A stretch of 64,000 nucleotides of DNA. Origin: Malurus cyaneus samueli. Lineage: Eukaryota > Chordata > Aves > Passeriformes > Maluridae. This document shows, in pieces, positions 14,901-23,900 of the stretch; position 1 is the stretch's first letter, and each line of letters starts with the position of its first letter. The stretch spans positions 57,409,804 to 57,473,803 of the forward strand of contig CM019216.1 of the NCBI GenBank assembly GCA_009741485.1, written 5' to 3'. A program made the translations under genes and the position numbers. Under the pieces are notes generated by a model. That model was not told the DNA's origin. It did no database searches and saw only the letters and a list, made by a program, of their open reading frames with translations.

Positions 14901-17900
14901 TTTCTGAAAATATTCCTGAAGAAATCAGGACACTTTTCTTAAAAACAAAACAAATGTCAACAGCAAAACAAAAAACCCTAAAACAACAACAACAAAAAAA
15001 AAAACAACCAAAACCAAGGAAACCCACCAAAAACCTCAAACAAATAAACAAACAAAAAAACCCCACAAAAAACAAACATCCACCCCCTAAAAAAAAACCA
15101 AACCAACAACTTTCTGAATTTCTTACAGATGAAAAGTACACCCAGTCTGCAGCAGCTCGTCACCGGTGTCCAAAATGATGGTGAAACTCAGAGCCAAAGT
15201 AGCTGCAAGGAGGAAGAAGACATAACAACCAGTCCCACAAGTGATACAGTTTTCTGTGATGGAAGAAAACATGTAAGTTAAAGGTGAAATGCAACAGAAC
15301 AGGTATTTAAAGGGATCAGATACAATAGCTTGTGCAAGATGTTGGTATATTTTGGATTATATTACAAAATGAAAACAGAATTGTACTTGATTTTGTATCT
15401 GATGAAAGACTGATCCCTGTGGCACAGTCCTCATAGTAACACTGTGAACTTTTTGAAGCATAAGGCAAATCAGATTAATAATGGATAATTGATGGATATA
15501 GCCACTTATAATGAATAATTCATAGAGCAGCTTCTTCTGAATTTTTCAAATGAAGCTAACATCCTTCCCATTTGATTATTGGAGCTGGGATTGAGTGTGG
15601 TACTTTCTCACCTAGTAGCTGGCTTTTTCTCATCAGCATCATTTAACAGAAGGCTTTTGTCATCTGCAAAAACTGTTGTGGTGAAAAGGTCATTGGTAAA
15701 TTCAAGTGTCAGAATGTCAGTGAATGAAGAGGAAATGGACAGTGATGGAAGCCAGGGGAGCGGATCATAGGCTTAGGGGATGACATTGAATCATCCTCTC
15801 TTGGATGGCACTTTGAATACTGCAAATGAGAGAGAAGAAAGCTGGTTATAAATGAATTCAGAACATGCCTTAAAGCTTCTATGATTAACTGTGGAAGCTA
15901 ATTTCTATCTATGAGTGATGAGGTTAAGCCAGGTGAAGTGTCCAAAGAATTCGTGATTGATCTTGTACAGAAGGGAACTAAAGTGAGTTAGGGAATCAAA
16001 ATTAAGCCAGGCTGCTCACTTTACAGAGAAGCAGAAACACACACAGGGACCTTGGTGCCCTCTCACAGTTTACTACACTGTGGAGTCAGAGGGGTCAAGC
16101 TGACAAATGGGCAACAATTTTGTACTACATTTGTGATTCTAATGACAACCATTTGAGCTGGGCTATAGGCAGCTCAGGCTTAAAACTGAAATATTTTCTA
16201 CTGCCTTATAAAGGTCAAATTCCATTAAACTTCCCTTTATGGGTAATTGCTGAATGTTGAAGGCCACTCCATAAAAATGTGTTTTCCAAAACATCTGATG
16301 GCATTGCTTCCAGTCATACCAGCAGAAGTACAATATGTTAAGTCATTGTAAAATCCCTGCTCATTGAACTAAAGGGATGGTGACTCCCACAAAGAATGTA
16401 CATGATGCCTAATCAGGTGTGAGACATATGTGGAGATATTCAGTCCAAACATCATTAATCATAACACCTGTCCAACCTTCCTAAATAAACAGGGGGTTCT
16501 GTGGAATAAATATCAGGGACTTTTGCAGAACTTTTTTTTAGGACATACGAGCTTAGGACAAAACTGTGTTTGCATTCTATTGCCATAAAGGATTTTAGTG
16601 GAAAATAACCATTTTCTGGTCTGGTGAATAAAAATATGTCAGTGAATGAAAGAGCAGAGCTGAACAAAGCTTCAAGCTAGATTTATTACACTGATACACT
16701 TCTTGTGGAGGGAGCAAGATTATATTCAACAAGCATCAGGTCAAAACAGTCCCTACACTTCTTTCAACTTCCTCAGTAAGCACTCTAGCCTTTCTTTTGA
16801 TGCGTGTTGCTTAGAGCTTAAAAGAGAGTAGATAGCCTCTTTAATAAATCTGTTGGTGTGAATTAATATTTGGCATGTTGTACAAATGAAGAAAAGCATC
16901 TCCATAGAAGAGAGATATGATCTTTCAAACACTACTTTGCACTCCTAACTGCTGGGTTGTGCAATGCAGAACTCCTTGGTCAACCAGTCCTGTGTGGGTT
17001 GGTGTTTACTTTCAGGGGGAGGAGTAATCTAACACAGATATCTTAGCAATCTAGGGCAGTTGCTGAGAGACTGATCACAACAGTGGTGCCTTCGTGACAA
17101 ATGCTGAGTAAAAAGTTTCTAGGGCTCACCTTAAAGAATATCATTATAAATGAATGGAGACCAAACTGTTCTGAGTTGGTAATTTGTTGGAGTGAAGGCA
17201 AGATTTGACCATAGAGTTCTGTGTCGGGGCTTGGCCACACAAAGGATTAGTCTCTTGCTTCTTTGCAGTGTCCTGGCTTCCAAAAATGCTGGACACAAGT
17301 GTTGTTTGTATCCCTGGATGGACAGCATCCAAACCTTTACCCCAAAGGTGAAAGTAGATGAAGGGAGAACAAAGTGGTCAAGATGAACTAGGAAACATCA
17401 TTTTTATGCACCCTCATACAACAACTGGAAGTCTTCCTATTTTAATCTTTCCTGAATGGTCTGCAATACAGATTAAATCATTTTTGTACAGAATTGGGGC
17501 ATCTTGTAAAGTATTTACTGGACGTGCAGGCCACTTTGGTATTTCCTCTAATACATGATAGAATTGAAAATCTTGGTAATGTACCCTACTATGAGCTATG
17601 TATTAAAAGCAATCTAATTCAATTTTTTTTTTTTTTTAATTTCAGAGGGGTTTTTCCACTCCCTTTCAGACACTTACCCCATTTTTCTCATAGGAGGTGG
17701 CATAGTAGTTTTATAGGAAGAAAATTTCTAGATCTAGAAGTTACTTAAGAAAGAATTTTCTCAGCTTAGACAGAAGAGAGGAGGGCAAAGCAGTAGAATT
17801 GCAATTACAGTTATAATTTTCAGGGCTGTTATGGAAGCAATGGAATGTTTTCTACAGGTTACCTTGAATTTTGTGATTTGCAGTAGATTTACTGGCATGT

Positions 17901-20900
17901 TGATAAAGATACTGATTATTGAGAGAAATAAATGTTTTGTCCTGTTTGATTTGAATCTGCATTTATGAGACATTTGTCTTTTCTTAGGGCAGTTTGTTTA
18001 GTCTCAGCAGCACTTGCACTGAGTCTGGCAATTTTGGCAAGGCTAACATCACGGGAGAAATAGAGTTTGCCTTAAAGTACAACTTCAGATCTTGCATCTT
18101 GGAAGTTTGCATCAAGGGATGCAAGAACCTGGCCTATGGAGAGGAGAAGAAAAGAAAGTGTAACCCGTAAGTATTTCTGTAGCAACATTTTGGTTTTTAA
18201 GATACTTATATATGTTCTGATGGAAACTATCAATATGTGATTGTGTGCCATATTCACACTTTGAGAACATCCAACTTACATACCAGCCCTTTGCACATAT
18301 ACATTCTGAAAGAAAAATAGGTTTCATACTAGTGCTTATTCCATTCCGGCCATTTTCTGCTAGGAATCTTTCCCTGCCTGTGAGCAGGCAGTTGGGTACC
18401 TGTGTTTCTGGTGAGTACCTCTGGTTCTCAAGAATAGCTATTCAGATTTTAGTTGTCAAGTTGTGGCTGAAACCTGAGATGTTCTGTTTCTAATTTATCT
18501 GCTGACCCTCTGAGGGTCACTGGGTGATTGCTATACTACTTTGTGAGCTTCCCTCTTCTGTGATAAAAGTAGAAATTTCAGATACTGCAACATATTTAAA
18601 ATCTAAAGTTGTTTAATAATTACGTATCCCTGTAAGAGGAAGAAATATCTATTTCTGTGGATAAAACATACCATAGAAAATTTTGTTGGATAATTAAGCC
18701 TTGGTGATTTCTCTATCACTGAAGTCCTCTCTGACCATGCAGTAACCATTGATAGAAAATCAACAGGTAGAACTCCTAATTACCCATTCTTGACCCTGCT
18801 TTCTCACTGTGTTTGAGCATTTGAGTGCCTCCATTGGAATTGTGGACTTGCAGTCATGAAGGACGATGGATTTTGTGCCACTTGCAGAGAATATTCATAA
18901 AGACAAGCTTGGTGATGAGCAGTGCCTTGCTGGGAGAGCAGCCTGTGGAAAAGGGCCGTTTGGGAGCCCTGCAGAAGTGGGTCAAGGTTCTCTAAGTTCC
19001 CTGGTAATTAAGCCAGGCAAACAGTTGCAGGAAGCCTGAAAGGCAATGTGGGAAGTGCTGTGTAGTGAACATGATGTTCCCTATGGGTATATGTTTATAT
19101 ATTTCTGTTGATTTCTGAGCCAACTGAAAAAGTACAGTACACTTATTTGACATGCTTGCTGAAAAGCAGGCTTTTAACTGATGTTTAAAACCTGATTAAT
19201 TATTTAGCCTATTTGCTGGTTTGAAGTCTGACTAGCTATGTTTTAATTAAATGATCTGGGCTCATAGAACAGGAAACGAAATCTTCTAGTGCCTGTTTAT
19301 TTTAAAAAGTAGTTTTACCTATGGATAAGTTTGGAAAAAAGAGGGAATATCTACAAGTTCTGCACTGATGATACGAGATACAGCTGATTTTATTTGCCCA
19401 TTAAGTTAATCAAGAGGCTGTTTTAAAATTAATTTAAATAATAATACCTGAAATACGTATAAGTACAGTTTAAAAATGTTCTGTATTATGTAAACAATCA
19501 CTCCTTTCCCTCACAAGCTGGGAGCACTCTCTATTGCTGAAACTCTTTAGTTTTGAAGCCATAACACAAGTACAGGCCACTGAACTGACATTAAGGGGAA
19601 TATTTAAGTATTAGTGTTCACTTGACCTACACTTGACAAACTTTGGGTATGAGTCATTGGGGCTTGATATTGGTCCAAGTCAGCTTCCAGAAATTTTTTT
19701 GGTTGGTTTTCCTTGAATCAATGTTACCACAATTTTGAGCCCTTCTGTTTTTATTGTAGTGGCTATTAGAGCAATTAGCAATTTTAAGACTGATGTGTTA
19801 TTCTGTGTTATTTGTATGATAATGCCTTTTTTTGCTACATGGTAACTGATGTTGTGAAGATGAGATTTTCTTTGTGAGCAAGCAGCAGTGATCCTAAAGT
19901 TGATTGAGTTTATTTTTTTTTCTTTTGAGCACCTGATATGCTGTTTGTTTTCATCACAAAGCTGTCACTACAACTGACAAGGTTGTAGGGGCTGTTTTAT
20001 CAGAGGCCAAGAGTATGACAACAGAAGATTCATATTCAGATCTCATCATTTCCCAAGTACAATGAATTTGAAACACGTTAGCTGAATGTTGCCCAGGGAT
20101 CTTTACAGTCTATCTGCTTCTATTGACAAAATACGTAAATCACATGTTGCTATTTTATTGCTTGAAACTTCCAAAGTCAATAAGGTTGTTAAAGAATTAA
20201 GAAAAGTCTCCTCTCATCTGAATTAAGAAAAATCTCCTCTCATCTAAATGTTTTCTTCATTTGATCTTTCCTGCCCCTTCTGATCATTTCCATGTATCTT
20301 TATCTTCAAGGTATGTTAAGGTTTATTTGCTTCCTGATAAATCTCCTCAGAGTAAGCGGAAGACAGCTGTGAAAAGGAGCACAGTGGATCCAGAGTTCGA
20401 TGAGACTTTGAAGGTATGTTTTGCAATTCCATGCTGCTGAGTGTGCTTTTCCATGGTACAATCTTGCTAGTTCTGAATTGACCTGATGGGGCAAATTTAG
20501 GAGTCACTGACCTCTTCAATTTTAAAAATTATGGTTTTCAGTCTAAATAAGAGATAGTTGCTTTTGGAGCTGCAACAGTAAATTGCAAACTGACTTTTCT
20601 AACAGCCTTTGTCCAAGACAGTACTACCTGCCAGAGAAGAGTAGTTATGATTTCAACTCCTTAATGCCTTTCAGTATTGCTTCTTGCATCCTTGTTAGAA
20701 TTGTGTATAGGAAACAGGAGCCATTATTTTTACTTTACAGACACTTCATGAAATATGAAGCTGATTACTATCAGCTGGGAGAGCCTGCACTAGTTTGGCT
20801 GCTCCCAGCTCCACTTTTGTACTCGGATCACTGCAAGCCAAATTTTTTTTGTGTGCTTCAGCAGGCTGCAGTGGAACATAAGATCATGAGTTCTTCACTA

Positions 20901-23900
20901 ATACATTGTCTTGGAAGAGATACAAAACTAAATTAGTGGAGGGGCAAACTTGTAGTGTTGCTTCTTGAACTACACAAAAGTTTCAGTGTTACCCCCAATT
21001 CTTGGTGTGTATGAAGACAAAGAATCAGTAGTGAATGAAGCAAGCAAAATGTTTGTAAAGACCATAGTTAAAATTTGATAATAAGACAAAAGGGTTTTTG
21101 TAATGTATGTGGTTCTCATACAGCCCAAAGCTTGTGTATAGGGTTTAAGTTGGGAGAAAAAATGAGCCCAAGGCTGAAATAATTGGTCCTAATTTTATAG
21201 TCCTTTTTCAATGCCAGTCATGCAGAACTGATAAAAGGAGAGTGAAAGCCATGCCTGAGCTGGCTGCATAAACTCTAAGGGTGTTTACTTAGAAATATTT
21301 AAAAATAATTTAATTATTAGTTTATCCATAGTAGCAAAAATGGTCAAAAGTACATAGCACTGCTACAGGTAATCCATCATGACACCAAGATCCAACTGGG
21401 AGGGATTCAGCTCCAAGTTAAGGTGCCTGCGTTTAGAGGTAGCTGAGTGTGTGAGAGCTGTGCAAGTGCTCCTGGGAGTCACTGGAGCCCGGGGTGACTC
21501 AGGGTGATCTGCCACAGGGCCCACACCCAGCTTGTGATTCAGCAGCCTAAATATGGGTCCTGATTTCCTTGCCTGTGCCATTGCCTCCAGCTTTCCATGC
21601 AGATCACTGTGGGCTGGGTCTGACAGTCTCAGTGGGTATATTAGATACCCAGCTATGTCTCAAAGGGCTCTAACTATGTTTGGAGAGTGGATCAAGGCTT
21701 TAATTAGTGATCAGCTGAACTACTGCCTTGCCCCTGCTGACTGCATTAAGTAGATGTCCACTGACCAGAATAGGAGTTTAAGCACCATCATTAGGTATCT
21801 TCATCTTGAACTGGCTTCCAGAGCAGCCAAATCCTGCTGGGAATGTAAACAGAAATGCACCAAAGAAACCCAGCAAAAAAGGTCAAGGGTCATTTAAAGT
21901 TTAATAATTAAAAAAAAAAAAAAACTTTAGCAAGGCAGTTCAAGGTATTCTGGAATGTTGTTTCCTATTTGAATGAGCACTATTCAGCATCTAAGTAGTT
22001 GGGGTTTTTTTCAGGCTGCAAAGCTCACTCAGCCAACATGGTTCTGTTCTGCATCCAGGTGCCTTCAGTCACGCTGTGGCTAGGCTTCCTGCGAGCAGGT
22101 CACAAGCCTGGGCCTGCATTCATCCTGTGCATTGCTCAGTAAATGCTGTTTATCTTTCTAGTACAAGATTGAATACTCCCAGCTGAGCAGTCGGCAGCTT
22201 CAGATCTCTGTGTGGCATGCAGGAGCTCTCAAATACAGGGTGTTTTTGGGCGAAGTGGTGATTCCCCTGGCAGCATGGAATTTTGAAGAAGAGTCAATGC
22301 AGTTGTTTGACTGTTACCCACTCAAACCCAAGGTGACTCCTATCTTTTTGTGCTTGATTGTACCTTAAGAGCTAGCTGTTGTGAAAGCTGTGAGAAATAC
22401 CACCCCTATGAGATCATTGAGGGGAAAGTGCTGTCAATACAGCCCATTGGCAAGATGTGTTGCAAATACAAATAAGCGGTATTTGTGGAATAGGATGTGG
22501 AAGAGAATGATTGCAGTAATGCAGACTCCTCTATGTCTCTTTCTTCAGCTTGAGAAGCCTGAAGATGATCTTATCCAGTACAGCAGTGAACTCCTCGTGT
22601 CTGCAAGGCTGTCAGTACCAGCCCAGTATCAAAATCTCCAGTTGGAAGGTATAAAATGTTTTGGCATGCATGAGTGCTTAAGAGTTGCTCTCAATGATCT
22701 TACAGGACTTTTCCAAAATAAATCATTCTATGATTCTCTGAATTCCTAGACTAGAAAAGAATTGAGATCAATGAAAGGCTGCAAAGTGTCCATGTAATAT
22801 TCCTGTATGGGGTTTTTAACAGCTACATGGTGCTTTGTAGTGTATTATATCTTAGATTAGTTAAAATTGAAACATTTTTAAACTTTGTGCATTTGTTCTT
22901 TTTAATGCCAACAAAAATTGTACCTTGTAATGGCAGCATCATTATGATACATCTGCCTGTTTTGCAAACTTGTGTCTGTCATGATGTTACCAGTGGAGGT
23001 TATTCTGGAGGTTCTGCTGTCCAAGGTAAAGTCTGCCAATTTAGGGAAAAAGTGGAAGAGAAATATCTGCAAGGGTACCAGTACAGCACCCTTGGCTTCC
23101 TCCAGTGGAGTCATCTTAGGGTGATTGTTTCACTTGAGAGGTGTTAGGTTCAAAATGTATAGTCAGGATTCAGTTTCCAGTAATGAAAATTTGTAAGGTA
23201 CATTAAGTACTGCTGTAGTGTGTCAAAGCAAGCACCTGCTGGGGAGTGAAAGAAATACTTTGGGAAGGAGGGATAGGAAAACCTAATTTTCCTTACCTCC
23301 TCAGATCTTAGTGAGGTGTACAGAGGTTCAGATCTCTAGTAGTGCTCTCTGTGTCAGGACCACAGCAACAGGTAGAGAAAACCGGAAGCTCTAATTGACT
23401 GTTTTGTCATTTTTGTTCCTGTTTCTTTTCCAAATGACCCCAAAGTTACCAGCTCAGTATCTTCAGTTTTTCCTCCCTATGCACGCCTGTGTATTGGGTC
23501 TCTGCTCTGTGCCTCGAGCTGTGAGAGGAGCAATATCACACCATGGGTTTGGCTCTCTCTCCTGCCTCTAACAGTTTCAGAGAAACGCTTCTGTGTGTGC
23601 TGCCCTGTGTTTACTTTTCACAAACACAACAGAAAGCTTTGTCTTTGGAACAGGAATCACAAAGCAGCCTGCAACTCACTGCTTGGTTTTCTTTGTTTGT
23701 GAATCAATGTACAAACGTTCCAATCTTTCAAATGCTCCTAGTCCAGCCTTATAACTCCTTATCTCAGTAGTGCCACTTAGACATTCCCTACCTACTTTTA
23801 GCTGCATTTTAAGCAAAGAGCTGAATTAACTGGGCATTTCATGTAATAAGTGCTCCTTTTTCAGGAAACAAAGACCAAGGAGTTCTCAACTGCCAGCTTC

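Larger units (their letters stand above)
11473..15128 (+). other. SYTL3: SYTL3 intron
   Basis: The intron contains an (AT)10 run (14331-14351), a diverged direct repeat (14447-14465 and 14473-14491) and an A/C-only tract (14939-15112) that ends next to the acceptor. Confidence 0.72.

Noticed and set aside
14875..15178. Open frames on both strands through the A/C tract.
   Set aside because: They are a by-product of the low-complexity composition, which lacks stop codons.
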